A DNA stretch of 64,000 bases from Verrucomicrobiaceae bacterium (GCA_027486655.1 JAIXOR010000055.1:26652-90651), one strand, 5' to 3'. Shown: positions 10,101-20,000, numbered from the stretch's first letter. Notes: a model not told the origin generated them from the letters alone. Numbers and translations: made by a program.

Positions 10101-11273
10101 ATTGGTCCCTTGCGCCACGGCAGCCGTCACGTCGTGCACCACGTAGGGCACGCGCTTGCGGTAGTCGGTGTATTCCGGTGAGAGCTGGGCATCGCCGGCC
10201 TTGGTGCCGTTGAGCGTGAGTTCCGACCAACCGACGGTGCTGATGGCAGCAAGGGCGCGTTTGACGGGTTTGGCGATGGCAAATTCCTTGCGCAGCAGTA
10301 TGGCGGCGGAGGGGTTGTCCAACAGAGCCGGGGATAGTGCCTGTTGGTATTTGCCATCGGTCAGATGGTCCTTGCTCCAACCGGAGCCTTCGTAGCTGTC
10401 ATTGGCGCTCACCGATTTGTTGAGGGCGACATTGGTCGCGCCGGAGATCGCTTCGATTTCCGCAAGGGTGAACACGTAGTTCAGTCCCGCGCCGCGTTGC
10501 CAGAGCTTGGTGGCGGTGAAGCGGACGTAGCGCGCGTTTGCGGCGGAAGCGTTGATGGGAACTGCGTTGTTTCCCGGATTGGCGAAGTCAGCAGCCGTTT
10601 GATCCGAGATGAGAGTGGAGGTGGAGAAGTCCGCGACATTTGAAACCTCGACCTTGAAGCGAAGGGGAAACCCGTAGCCCGCGACCCAGCCGCCAGCACC
10701 GGGATCGTTGTGATATTGTGGGCGGATCCTTACCGTGTCGAGCGCAACACTCGCGCCGAGGTCCACCTGCACCCACTTCACCGCGTCGGTGGTGGCGGAT
10801 TCGACGGCATATCCTTGTGAGGTCGAGCTGTCCGCGGCACCGATCCACGATGCTCCCTGCCAGTCTGACGTTTCTAACAATCCCATCGTCCATGTGGCGG
10901 GAGCGCTCCAGTCGGTCGATTGATCCGCCTTGTCCCAGACGCGGACTTTCCAGTGGAGTTTCTGTTCGGAGGCAAGCGCTGGTCCGGCGTAGCGGATCGC
11001 GCGGCATTGGGACGAGTTCACCTTGCCGCTGTCCCAGAGATCGCCGGTGTCGGCGGCGAGATTGGCATCGGACGATGCGACGAGGATTCGGTAGGCGCTT
11101 TGGGATTGGTTTGTCTGGCCGGGTGCCGCCTGGATCTGCCAGGAGAGGCGTGGCGCCGACGCTTCCACGCCGAGCGGATCGACGCGGTTTTCACAGCGAA
11201 GTGTGGAGGGCGTTAGAGCTGAAGCAATCGAAGCAATGAGGACAGTGAATGCAAATGGAACGACGATTTTCAT
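7137..11273 (-). CDS. GH78 alpha-L-rhamnosidase-like protein with F5/8C-like insert and C-terminal FSYTRR-type domain
   Basis: TLRCENRVDPLGVEASAPRLSWQI, ..SREKTGWSQDVMGMIHTSVYDFD.., ..YPGWNTLVQNGVQMETWNGGQVQMPSLGGPIGAYLYQILGGI.. are GH78-type. Start MKIVVPFAFTVLIASIASA chosen over the tracked 11402 start. Confidence 0.92.
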   Translation of the reverse strand: MKIVVPFAFTVLIASIASALTPSTLRCENRVDPLGVEASAPRLSWQIQAAPGQTNQSQSAYRILVASSDANLAADTGDLWDSGKVNSSQCRAIRYAGPALASEQKLHWKVRVWDKADQSTDWSAPATWTMGLLETSDWQGASWIGAADSSTSQGYAVESATTDAVKWVQVDLGASVALDTVRIRPQYHNDPGAGGWVAGYGFPLRFKVEVSNVADFSTSTLISDQTAADFANPGNNAVPINASAANARYVRFTATKLWQRGAGLNYVFTLAEIEAISGATNVALNKSVSANDSYEGSGWSKDHLTDGKYQQALSPALLDNPSAAILLRKEFAIAKPVKRALAAISTVGWSELTLNGTKAGDAQLSPEYTDYRKRVPYVVHDVTAAVAQGTNALGISLAHGFASTPGGGYLGWYGKAAPPRVLFRLLVEFTDGTSQTVVSDGSWKWNIGENTFNDLWVGEKIDKRLAKNGWNLTGYPDAAWFATNILQNPGGTLFARTVAPVRVLETASPTSINGNLFHFDHLATGWLRLKTSGSAGQTVSVLQRGDFSSAFGQTAYPEGPQVGMQCTLSGSGEETFEPKWYFHTISKTVRVEGLTQPPTPDTLTRVSVGIDLPRVGNFECSNAFLNQQYQTLLRTQRNYNFDYPMDPSREKTGWSQDVMGMIHTSVYDFDSEEFYWNWWKSMRDTQQANGYLDPVMPQIDIAVPGYNGPWWAGMIVYTPWHLYHYYGDRKYIEEAYPAMKLFMDHLATRADADKVISWGLGDWIEVGSISNPTRTAVPITSTCAYYLYATILQRSAELLGNTSDAATYAALATEIKDGFNRRFLNASTGQVGSVADTQTAQILPLYLGMIPEDKKQLVLDRLVANIGERDEHVSTGFVGTIHLLLGLPDLGQAELTHRMVMQQDYPGWNTLVQNGVQMETWNGGQVQMPSLGGPIGAYLYQILGGIRPAEPGFKKVLIKPAMVGDLTFVNTHHDGPYGRITSNWRKENDQFILNAVIPPNSTATVVLPNGTSHEVGSGSYQWTMALPVPPRTSQLLLEDDFDSVSESTAGFNTTLAADQQGTLAPVSYTVTTAGQDWQAQHGNTAAMLLVGDAGYGATAALNQDFSTPANAFDLPLSIQMDARVTDTTVPGCWSSIGIGSAKNIIANDGRIRFGILPILNGSMQVWINGIRQLPDTSHAGNTFRIVLSNTAGTGSAFNGNGSKAKLYDGTTLVGTYPLPQLGSGEGYLSFSANPYNGSWNITRIDNLSITLVSDYDSWKAPINLSGGPNDDDDQDGHSNFEEYAFGQNPQGGDSTNPYLDFPAPSTGTFTYTRRKRTLSGLIFTVSTSTNLTDWTPDSGALQTTAAIPGTDNESVEVTLSPALLSETRLFVRISAQST

Positions 11274-11354
11274 CGATTGGCTTGAACGGATGTTGAAACA
11301 GCTGCGTGAGGATTGCATGGAACCTTGGGGAAACAACGAGAAGGGCGGCGAGCG

Positions 11355-11404
11355 GAAACCCAATACCGCGCGCCGCCCCGGGATTTGCCCCTCCAGAGGC
11401 AAAG
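11355..11404 (-). promoter_or_regulatory. Shared leader element, copy A (CTTTGCCTCTGGAGGGGC-N20-GTATTGGGTTTC)
   Basis: Both blocks also occur at 32594..32644 with N21 spacing; lies about 80 nt upstream of the GH78 start. Confidence 0.55.
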
Positions 11405-11427
11405 GCTTTCATTGAACGATTCAGTTT

Positions 11428-13347
11428 TCAATGCGACCGCCTGCGGCGGAGAAGACCAAGCATTCCCAATCCGCCGAGGAGGGCTGCTCCGGGTTCGGGG
11501 ACGACAGTGATGGAGCCTGTAGTCGCCAGATCGTTCTGCCACATTAGGCCGCCGATGAGCGTTGGAAGATTGACGGAGGAAAAGCTGTCCGAGAATCCCA
11601 ACGTGGCGTCAAACAGGTTGAAGGTCATGCCCATGGTGAAACTGGACGCATCGCCGCCGTAGAGCACGTTCAGGATGCCGCCGTAGGAAATCGCTCCAGT
11701 CACGTTGGCGAAGTCCGCCGCGCGGTTGAGGCCGACGCCCAGGGTGGGATCGATCTCGAAGTCGGAGGTGCCGTTGAGGTCGAGCGTGCCGAGCACATTG
11801 ATGGTGCCGATGGAGTTGCCCGGAGCGAAGATGCCGTTGACGGTGGTTGTGCCCACGGTTCCGGTGCCTTTGAGGGTGGCTCCGCTGTCCACCGTGGTCA
11901 GGCTGCTGGTGGAGATGTTGCCGTTGACGACGAGCGTGCCTGCGGAAACGGTGGTCGCGCCGTTGTAGGAGTTGTTGCCCGCGAGCACCATCGTGCCGGC
12001 TCCGGTTTTGACAAGGGCCGAGGCGGGAACCCACCAGACTTCCGGGGATTGGTCGCTGAGATCGGCATTCACCTGGAGATCAACGGACGCCGAGCCGTCG
12101 GCGACGTTGAAGGTGTGGTTGGCACCATTGTCCGCACGCAGCACCCATGATCCGTTGATCGTGTTGGTGCTATTGCCCGAAGAGCTGAATCCCAGCAATC
12201 CGTCGCCGTTCCATTGCCCGGAACCTGAAATCGTGCCGCCATGATTCAAGCCCACCGTCATGTAAGCGCCGAAACCAACGTGCGCGCCGCTTGCCGCGTT
12301 GAAAGTGCCGCCATTGATGGTGAGGCTTGTAGGAGCGTTATTCCAACCGAAGCCGGTGCCGTCGCCGCCGGTGATCGCCAGGGTGGCTCCGGAATTCACC
12401 GTGATCGCGCCGCGGAGGTGTCCCCAGCCGCCGGTGGCTCCAGCCAATTCGAGCGTGCCTTGGTTGACTGTCGTTCCGCCGGTGTATGCGTTGTAGGTCG
12501 AGAGTGTCAGCGTGCCCGCACCGGATTTGGTGAGAGTGCCGGCTCCGCCGTAATCCTGCATCTGCTTGGTAATCGTGATGTTGAATCCGTTGGTGTTGAT
12601 GTTGGCTCCGCCCGTACCGACACCGACGTTGTTGCGGTTACCCCAGCCAGGATCCCACGTCTGGATGAAGTCGCTGCTGTTCGCCGAGGCGATGAGTGTT
12701 CCGCCGCTCAGGACAACACCGTCAGACGGGAGTCCCGTCCAACTTGCCGAGGTGGTCCTGATGTATGGAGTGGAGAGCGAGCCACCGAAGAGGACGACGC
12801 TCATCGTGTTGCCACCGTTGATGGAGTCATCGATGCCATTGCTGATCGTCACGTTGCCACCGCTGACAAGCAGACGTCCCCAGGAGCCTGCGGAGAGGAC
12901 GCGATTGGCGGTGAACGTGCCGCCGGTGATTTCCACGACGCGGCGTGCGATCTTGAGGTCACCGGTGACGCTCACGTTATTCGAGAAGGAAAGCGTTGGT
13001 CCGCCGGGGCCGTTATTGCCGTCCGCCTGGGCCAATAAATCGCCTGAAACAGCGAGTGCCGAGCCGGAGAATGAGCCCGAGGTGTTGGCGTTACCAAGGC
13101 CGAAAGTGAAGTTGCCGGCGCTGATCGCCTGGGTGAGATTGATCGCGCCAGTGCTGGTGTTGAAGATCGCGCTGTCGGGCGTGCCGTTATTCCAGGTGGA
13201 GCCGTTCCAGTTGGAGTCGGTGGTGTTCCAGTTGCTGTTGATCGCTCCATCCCAAGTGAGATTCGCGGCTTGGACGGAGATGGGGAGGGCCAGGGCGGCG
13301 GTGAGGAGGGAGGAGAAACCGACGAATGGATTGATACGGGATTTCAT
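11428..13347 (-). CDS. PATR repeat protein with C-terminal PEP-CTERM sorting signal
   Basis: MKSRINPFVGFSSLLTAALALPISVQA signal; repeats GAGTLTLSTYNAYTGGTTVNQGTLELAG; ends VVPEPGAALLGGLGMLGLLRRRRSH. Confidence 0.93.
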   Translation of the reverse strand: MKSRINPFVGFSSLLTAALALPISVQAANLTWDGAINSNWNTTDSNWNGSTWNNGTPDSAIFNTSTGAINLTQAISAGNFTFGLGNANTSGSFSGSALAVSGDLLAQADGNNGPGGPTLSFSNNVSVTGDLKIARRVVEITGGTFTANRVLSAGSWGRLLVSGGNVTISNGIDDSINGGNTMSVVLFGGSLSTPYIRTTSASWTGLPSDGVVLSGGTLIASANSSDFIQTWDPGWGNRNNVGVGTGGANINTNGFNITITKQMQDYGGAGTLTKSGAGTLTLSTYNAYTGGTTVNQGTLELAGATGGWGHLRGAITVNSGATLAITGGDGTGFGWNNAPTSLTINGGTFNAASGAHVGFGAYMTVGLNHGGTISGSGQWNGDGLLGFSSSGNSTNTINGSWVLRADNGANHTFNVADGSASVDLQVNADLSDQSPEVWWVPASALVKTGAGTMVLAGNNSYNGATTVSAGTLVVNGNISTSSLTTVDSGATLKGTGTVGTTTVNGIFAPGNSIGTINVLGTLDLNGTSDFEIDPTLGVGLNRAADFANVTGAISYGGILNVLYGGDASSFTMGMTFNLFDATLGFSDSFSSVNLPTLIGGLMWQNDLATTGSITVVPEPGAALLGGLGMLGLLRRRRSH

Positions 13348-13406
13348 GGGGTTTTGTCTATGTGGGGCGGCAATAACGGGTGGAGATTAGCGGATCGTGT
13401 GGTTCC

Positions 13407-13430
13407 GCCTACCCGTTAAAATGTGCGGGG
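13407..13430 (-). promoter_or_regulatory. Conserved ACATTTTAACGGGTA element, copy 1
   Basis: Minus strand CCCCGCACATTTTAACGGGTAGGC; ends about 63 nt before ATG 13347. Confidence 0.75.
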
Positions 13431-13442
13431 TGGCGCGCGAGA

Positions 13443-13466
13443 AGCGCCGAGCTGGGGCTCGGCGCT
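13443..13466. terminator. Perfect 10-bp stem hairpin AGCGCCGAGC-TGGG-GCTCGGCGCT
   Basis: Inverted repeat 20 nt after the stop of the 13486 gene; near-identical copy at 30726..30749. Terminator or REP-like palindrome. Confidence 0.6.
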
Positions 13467-13485
13467 CCCGGGGCGCTCCGAGGGA

Positions 13486-16400
13486 TTAGTTGGCGCGGAC
13501 TTGGATGAAGAGTTTCGGGTTCGTGAGAAGGGCCGGGCTGATCGTGACCGGAACGGTTTCCACTTCTCCATTGAGGGTGGGAGTTCCTTGGATCGCGCCG
13601 GTGTCCTCAGACCAAACAGCGAGGTCGGTGGAATACCAGACCGAGTAGCTCAGACCAGTGAGCGCCTGCTGGCGGCGGGTGTAGCTGAATGTGCCGGTGG
13701 ATTTATCGAGGGGAACGGCGATGGGGTTGACGGAGGAACCTCCGGTCGGATCGGTTCCAAAGGCATACTCCTCGTGGTTGGTGAGGCCGTCGTTGTCATC
13801 GTCATCGTTCTCGCCGCCGGTCACGCCGTTGGCGGTCTTCCAAGTGTCGTAGTCGGTGGCGGCATTGACGTAGGCGAGTTTGCCATCGGCTTCAGTGAAG
13901 ACCCACTCGGCACCGGTGACCGCGAGTTTCCAGGTGCCGACGGGCCCTTCGATGAAGGTTCCGATGTTGCTGGTGACTCCGGCGGTAGCCGAGAGGTCCG
14001 GAGCGGTGGTGAAGCTGGCGAGGTTGAATAGGTTCCAGACATTGCCGCCGGTGGCGTCTGCCGCGCCGAGGTCGAGATCGACGGTGCCGAGGAAGGACAG
14101 CGTGCCGGTGCCGCTTCCGGAGACGGAGTTGGTGGCGCCATTGGTGGTGGGGCGGAAGCGCAGGTTGCTGGTGGCGGTGACATTGAGCGCGCCGTCGGCA
14201 ACCACGGTATTGCCGTCATACGTGTTGGTGCCATTGAGGACCATCGTGCCCGTACCCGACTTGGTGAGACCGGAGGCAGGAACCCACCAGACCGCCGGCC
14301 ATTGGTCGGTGAGGTTGGCGTTGATCTGGAGATCGGTGGCTGCCGCTCCGTCGTCCACGGTGAAGGTGTGATTGGCCCCGGCGTCGCCGCGGAGGGTGAC
14401 GGAACCCGCGCCAATGGTGTTGGTGCTGTCGCCGTAGCTGGAGAACGCGAGCATGCCATCGCCGTTCCATTGCCAGTTGCCGAGAACAGTCCCGCCGTTA
14501 TCGAGAGTCATGGTGGCGAAGGAGCCGAAGCCGAGGTGGGCACCGCTGACGGCATTGATCGTTCCTCCATCGACGACGGTTGAAGTGACCGGAGCGTTCC
14601 AGCCGAAACCTGTGCCGTCTCCGCCGGTGATCGAAACAGTGGCACCAGCCGCGATGTTGAGAGCACCGCTGATTTGGGAGTTGCCACTGTTTCCGCCTGA
14701 GAGTTCGAGAGTTCCGGCAGTGACGGTGGTGCCACCGGTGTAGGATTTGATTCCGGTGAGGACGAGTTTGCCCGTGCCCGTCTTTTCCATGCCGAAGGTG
14801 CCGCCCAGGTTGGCGGCGATGGTGGCGGTGCGGCCGCTGGTGACACTGATAAGTGGCTGGATGGCGGATGAATCCAGTGACAACGTGCCAGAGCCGTCCA
14901 GCGTGTAGTCGGAAACCGAGAAGGCGAGACTGCCGATCTTGCGGTTGGAATCCACGGTGACGGTGACCCCGGTGGCGGCATTGAAGGTGGCGATGGCATC
15001 ATAGCCGACTGCGACGGTGTTGCCCGCCCAATTGGCCGCATCACTCCAGTTGCCATTGACAAGGGAGGTCCATGTGCCGTTTGCGCCGGCGATCACCAGA
15101 GAGCCGGTTCCGGTGAAGAAGGAGCCGTAAGTCGGGTGGCTGGAGTTGTAGATGCCAGCGGGCAGCGGGCCGCTCCCATCAATAAAAAGACTGCCAACCG
15201 TGTCGCTGCCTGTGAAACCCAGATTTGTAATGGCTCCGCTGGCGATGACAACGCTGGCGGTATCATCAAGAATCGGCTGGGATACAGAGAGTGTGGCACC
15301 CGTGTTCACGGTGATGCTGGGGCTGGAGAAACCCGCGCCTGAAATCACCAGCGTGCCGCCATTCACAGTCGTGGCTCCGGTGTAAGTATTGTTGCCGGAA
15401 AGTTCCATCGTTCCAGGGCCGGTCTTGGTGATGCTGCGTCCGCCTGAAGCCTCGGTGACGGCCGCACTGACGAGCAGGTCGGTGGCCGCCGCACCGTCGG
15501 CGACGTTGAAGGTGATGCCGGGCGCGCCGCCGTCGGCACGCATGCGGATGCGACCGCCGATGGTGGCAGTGTCCGCGCTGGCGTTGGTGGTGACATCGGC
15601 GTTGATCCACTCCATTTGTGGGCCGTTCGCGTTGCTCGTGCCATTGTTGCTGGCAAGCGTGCCGCCGCTCATGTTGATCCCTCCGGAGAGGTTCCAGACG
15701 TGCATGGTGCCCGGGCTGATGACGGTGCCGCCGTTGATTGTGAGGGCGGTGACCTTGTAGCCATTAATCCAGCCAAGGCCGGTTCCGTCTTCGTTGGCGA
15801 AGTTGACCGCAGCACCGCTGTTCACGGTGAGCGGTCCCGCAATGCGGGCGTAGCCGCCACCCGCTCCGTCAAGCAGCAGGGTGCCTTGGTTCACGGTGGT
15901 GCCGCCGGAGTAGTGGTTTGCGTTGGTGTATCTCAGAGTGCCTGCGCCGGTCTTGGTAATGGTGCCCGCACCACCGTAGTTCTGCATCGACTTGGTGATA
16001 GTGATGTCAAAGCCGTTGGTGTCGATGATCGTGCCGCCGGTGCCGACTCCGATATTGTTGCGGTCGCCCCAATTGAAGGGGGCTTGATAGGTCTGGATGA
16101 AATCGTTGCTGGACGCCGTGGCAATGAGCGTGCCGCCGCTCAAGACGACACCGTCGTTCGGGAGACCGGTAAAGCCCGCCGAAGTGGTCTTGATGAAAGG
16201 AGTGGAGAGCGAACCGCCGAAGAGAACGACGCTCATCGTGTTGCCACCGTTGATGGAGTCATCGATGCCGTTGGTGATCGTCACATTGCCTCCGCTGACC
16301 AGCAGACGTCCCCAGGAGCCTGCGGATAGGACGCGATTGGCGGTGAACGTGCCGCCGGTGATCTCCACCACACGGCGTGCAATCTTGAGGTCGCCAGTGA

Positions 16401-16773
16401 CGGTGACGTTGTTCGAGAAGGCAAGATTCGGGCCGCCGGGGCCGTTGTTGCCGTCCGCTTGGGCCAGCAGGTCGCCGGAGATGCTCAGTGCGGATCCGGA
16501 GAAGGAGCCGGTGAGGTTGGCATTCGGCAGGCCGAAGGTGAAACTGCCGGCGCTGATGGCCTCAGTGAGGGTGATGGCACCGGTGGAGGTGTTGAAAATA
16601 GCGTTTTCACCTGAGGCCCAGGTGGAGCCGGACCAGTTGGAGTCGGTGGTGTTCCAGTTGCCGGTGGCGGCGCCGTTGTCCCAGGTGAGGTCGGCGGCCT
16701 GGGCGGAGACCGTGAGGACAACCGCCGAGAGGAGGGAGGAGAGACGAAGGAATGGGTTGATTTGGGTTTTCAT
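13486..16773 (-). CDS. PATR repeat protein with C-terminal FSYTRR-type domain
   Basis: Start MKTQINPFLRLSSLLSAVVLTVSAQA; many GTGTMVLNGTNTYDGNTVV-type repeats; C-term DYDTWKTANGVTGGENDDDDNDGLTNHEEYAFGTDP..FIQVRAN. Confidence 0.93.
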   Translation of the reverse strand: MKTQINPFLRLSSLLSAVVLTVSAQAADLTWDNGAATGNWNTTDSNWSGSTWASGENAIFNTSTGAITLTEAISAGSFTFGLPNANLTGSFSGSALSISGDLLAQADGNNGPGGPNLAFSNNVTVTGDLKIARRVVEITGGTFTANRVLSAGSWGRLLVSGGNVTITNGIDDSINGGNTMSVVLFGGSLSTPFIKTTSAGFTGLPNDGVVLSGGTLIATASSNDFIQTYQAPFNWGDRNNIGVGTGGTIIDTNGFDITITKSMQNYGGAGTITKTGAGTLRYTNANHYSGGTTVNQGTLLLDGAGGGYARIAGPLTVNSGAAVNFANEDGTGLGWINGYKVTALTINGGTVISPGTMHVWNLSGGINMSGGTLASNNGTSNANGPQMEWINADVTTNASADTATIGGRIRMRADGGAPGITFNVADGAAATDLLVSAAVTEASGGRSITKTGPGTMELSGNNTYTGATTVNGGTLVISGAGFSSPSITVNTGATLSVSQPILDDTASVVIASGAITNLGFTGSDTVGSLFIDGSGPLPAGIYNSSHPTYGSFFTGTGSLVIAGANGTWTSLVNGNWSDAANWAGNTVAVGYDAIATFNAATGVTVTVDSNRKIGSLAFSVSDYTLDGSGTLSLDSSAIQPLISVTSGRTATIAANLGGTFGMEKTGTGKLVLTGIKSYTGGTTVTAGTLELSGGNSGNSQISGALNIAAGATVSITGGDGTGFGWNAPVTSTVVDGGTINAVSGAHLGFGSFATMTLDNGGTVLGNWQWNGDGMLAFSSYGDSTNTIGAGSVTLRGDAGANHTFTVDDGAAATDLQINANLTDQWPAVWWVPASGLTKSGTGTMVLNGTNTYDGNTVVADGALNVTATSNLRFRPTTNGATNSVSGSGTGTLSFLGTVDLDLGAADATGGNVWNLFNLASFTTAPDLSATAGVTSNIGTFIEGPVGTWKLAVTGAEWVFTEADGKLAYVNAATDYDTWKTANGVTGGENDDDDNDGLTNHEEYAFGTDPTGGSSVNPIAVPLDKSTGTFSYTRRQQALTGLSYSVWYSTDLAVWSEDTGAIQGTPTLNGEVETVPVTISPALLTNPKLFIQVRAN

Positions 16774-16836
16774 GGGTTGGGAGATGATCGGTGGCTCCAA
16801 TTCAAATGAAAAACTAGCAGGAAACGTGCTCCGGAA

Positions 16837-16858
16837 TACCCGTTAAAATGTGCGGGTA
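16837..16858 (-). promoter_or_regulatory. Conserved ACATTTTAACGGGTA element, copy 2
   Basis: Minus strand TACCCGCACATTTTAACGGGTA, perfect 6-bp dyad TACCCG-N10-CGGGTA; ends about 64 nt before ATG 16773. Confidence 0.78.
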
Positions 16859-17003
16859 AGATTTGACTGAGCCCCCTAGCACCCGAGGCCTGCCGGATGT
16901 GAATAGTTGATTTTGAAAGACTAGAGACGTAGGTTAAATCCGGGCATTGTGACCACGAGCGCGGAATTGTCACCCGATCAGGTGAATGATGCCGCTGGGA
17001 GGA

Positions 17004-20000
17004 TCAGGGGGACTGGGCGGTGATACGGACGAAGAGCCTCCTACTGGCTGGCAAGACGGGACTCAGAGTGACCTGCACCGTTTCCGTATCGCCCGAAGTT
17101 CCGGTGATGGTCTGGATGGCTGCTGAGTCTTCGGTCCAATTCGTCAGGCTGGTGGTCGTCCAAATCTTGAACACCAGACCGCTCAGCGAGGACTTGCGGC
17201 GCGCGTAGGTGAACATGCCGGTGCCCGCCGATGGATAACTCAGATACGGGGTCAATGCGGTGCCGTTCTTCGGATTCAGGCCGAAGGCGTATTCCGAGAA
17301 ATTCGTGAAACCGTCCTGATCGTCGTCGTCATCAAGCCCGCCGGTAAGATTGTTGGCGCTCTTCCAGGCATCGTAGTCGGAAACCGGACCGTTGGCGACG
17401 GTGAGCGTGCCCGTTCCTGTGATAAAGCCGGCGCTGTTGGTGGAAGAATAGACGCCCGGGGATTTGGCGACGCCGCCGAGCCAGAGTTCGTCGATCGTGT
17501 CGGTGCCGGTGTAATCGAGGTGAAGGGTGGCACCGCTGGCGACAACCACGTCGGCAGCATTGGCGAGGTTGGCATTGTTGGAACCATTGCCGAGGCGTAG
17601 CGTGCCGACGTTGACCGTGGTGGGGCCGGTGTAGGTGTTGGTGCTGTTGATGTGGAGCGTGCCGTTGCCGACTTTGGTGAGACCGAACGACCCCGCATCT
17701 TCATAGAAACCGGTCACGGTCAGGGTGCCGGCATCCACGCCGATGGTCGTGTTTCCGTCGAAGCAGAATCCCGGCCCGCTGCCACTGCCGCCGTAGGTCA
17801 GGGTCAGGGCGTTGTTGCCGGAAAGGCTGCGCAGGGCACCTTGCCCGTCCACGCCGCTGCCGAGCAGGTGGAGATGTTCACCGAGACTGATTCCACCTTG
17901 CAGGGCGAGAGTGGAGCCGTTGCGGATCCAGGTCATGTTCGCGCCACTCCAACCGCCCGCGCCGAGAGCCGACGAGTGGGCGGCGGTGAGCATGCCGCCC
18001 ACGATGTCGGTGACACCGTCGTGACTGTTAGACCCGGCGAGGACCGCGTTGCCCGCGCCGGTCTTGATGAGATTCGAGGCGGCAAGCCACCAAACCTCTG
18101 GGTATTGATCGCTCAGGTTCGCATTGATCTGGAGATCGACCGACGCCGCACCGTCGGCGACGTTGAAGGTGTGGTTGGCCCCGGCGTCCGATCGAAGGTT
18201 GAGGAGGCCGCTGATGGTGTTCGTGGCATCGCCCGAGGATGTGAATCCTAACAAGCCGTCACCGTTCCATTGCCAGTTACCCGCGATGGCGCCGCCCTGA
18301 TTCAGGGCCACAGTCGCGTAAGCCCCGAAGCCGAGGTGGGAGCTGCCGGACGCGTTCACTGCGCCGCCGTTGATGGTGAGACTGGAAATCGGGTTGTTCC
18401 ATCCGAAGCCGGTGCCGTCGCCTCCGGAGAGAGCGATCACGCCTCCGGAGTTCACGGTGACGTGACCGCTGACCAAGCTGTTTCCGCCCGAAGCCCCGGC
18501 CAGTTCGAGCGTGCCCTCGTTCACCGCGGTGCCGCCGATGTGGGAGTTGATGTTGGTGAGTTTCAACGTGCCGCTTCCGATCTTGGTCAGCGTGCTGGAG
18601 CCCGCGATGCTGGAGCCGATGGTGGCCGTGACGCCCGAGCCGCTCACTTGCAGGTTGGAGCTGCCCAAGGTGGTGGCGAGTGTAAGCGTGTTGCCGGTGA
18701 GCGTGTAGTCGGAGTTGGCGAAGCTCAGGCCGCCGAGCGTGCGGTTGCCATCGAGCGTGACGGTCACGCCGGTGGCTTGCGCGAAGGTGGCTGTGGCGTC
18801 GGCACCATCGGCCACCATGGAGTTCTGCCAGTTGCCAGCCGTGCTCCAGTTGCCGTTGGTCAGGCTGGTCCAGACGCCATTTCCAAGGACCGCGCCTTCG
18901 GTGACGATCAGGCTGCCCGATCCGGTGATGAATGAGGACGCGCTGGTGTAGGTGCCTGCCGGCTGCATGACGCCGTTGTTGAAAAGCTGGCGCACGGTTT
19001 CGGCGACTCCGCTGGCGAGGGTGAGCTTGCCGGTTCCTGTTAGGAAAAAAAGCGCCGTGTCGGCAATGGCACCGGCGGTGTTGCGGATCTCGCAGGTGGC
19101 GCCGGTGCCGACGATTAGGTTTCCACTGCCGAGCGTCCCGGCGGTTTCGGCGACGAGCGTGCCTGCGTTGACGGTGGTGGCACCGCTCTGGTTGTTAGAG
19201 CCGGTCAGCGTCAATTTTCCGGCACCGGACTTGGTGATGCCGAGAACCGGCGACGCTTCGGTGATCGCCGCGCTGACGAGCAGGTCGGTGGCCGCCGCGC
19301 CGTCGGCGACGTTGAAACTCACGGCCGTATAGCCCGCATCCCCACGAATACGGATGCGACCGCCGATGGTCGCGGTGTCGGCACTGGCGAGGGTGGTGAC
19401 GGAGCTGCGGTTCCATTCGAGCTGCGGGCCGTTCGGGTTGCTGGTGCCGTTGTTGGATTGCAGCGTGCCGCCGCTCATGGTGATGCCGCCGGGGATGTTC
19501 CAGATGTGGCTGATGCCGCTGCTGGTGAGCGTGCCGCCGTTGATGACGACCGAGGAAATCTGGTCGAGCCAACCGAGCCCGGTGCCGTCGCCGGTGGTTT
19601 CCACGGTGGCTCCGGCGTTGACGGTCAGCGCGCCGCGAAGGCAGCCGGTGCCCGAGTTCGCGAATAGCACGAGCTTGCCGCCATTGACCGCGGTGCCGCC
19701 GGTGTGGGTGTTGTTCGCCGCGAGGATGAGCGTGCCGCTTCCGGAATGAAGCAGGTGGCCGCCGCCGCTGACGACACCATTGAGTTGGACCGAGTTTCCG
19801 CTGAACTCGAGTTCCGCGCCGGAAGCGATGTCGAAGTTGCCGTCGTAGCCATGCAATTCGGAAGACGAGACAATTCCCATGTCCTGACGCATCGCCGAGA
19901 CGATCTTCACGTGGCGCATGAACTGAACAGCACCGCTTTCGTCATCGTAGTTCAATCCGTAGGGCCAGAAATGAATGCCATCGCAGCCGATGGTTGCGGA

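Noticed and set aside
12241-13038. Plus-strand ORFs antisense to PATR genes (also 12566..13390, 15616..16329, 16097..16846, 22533..23714, 25476..26342)
   Set aside because: Their mutual similarity only reflects duplication of the PATR genes on the other strand; no start signals or independent coding character.
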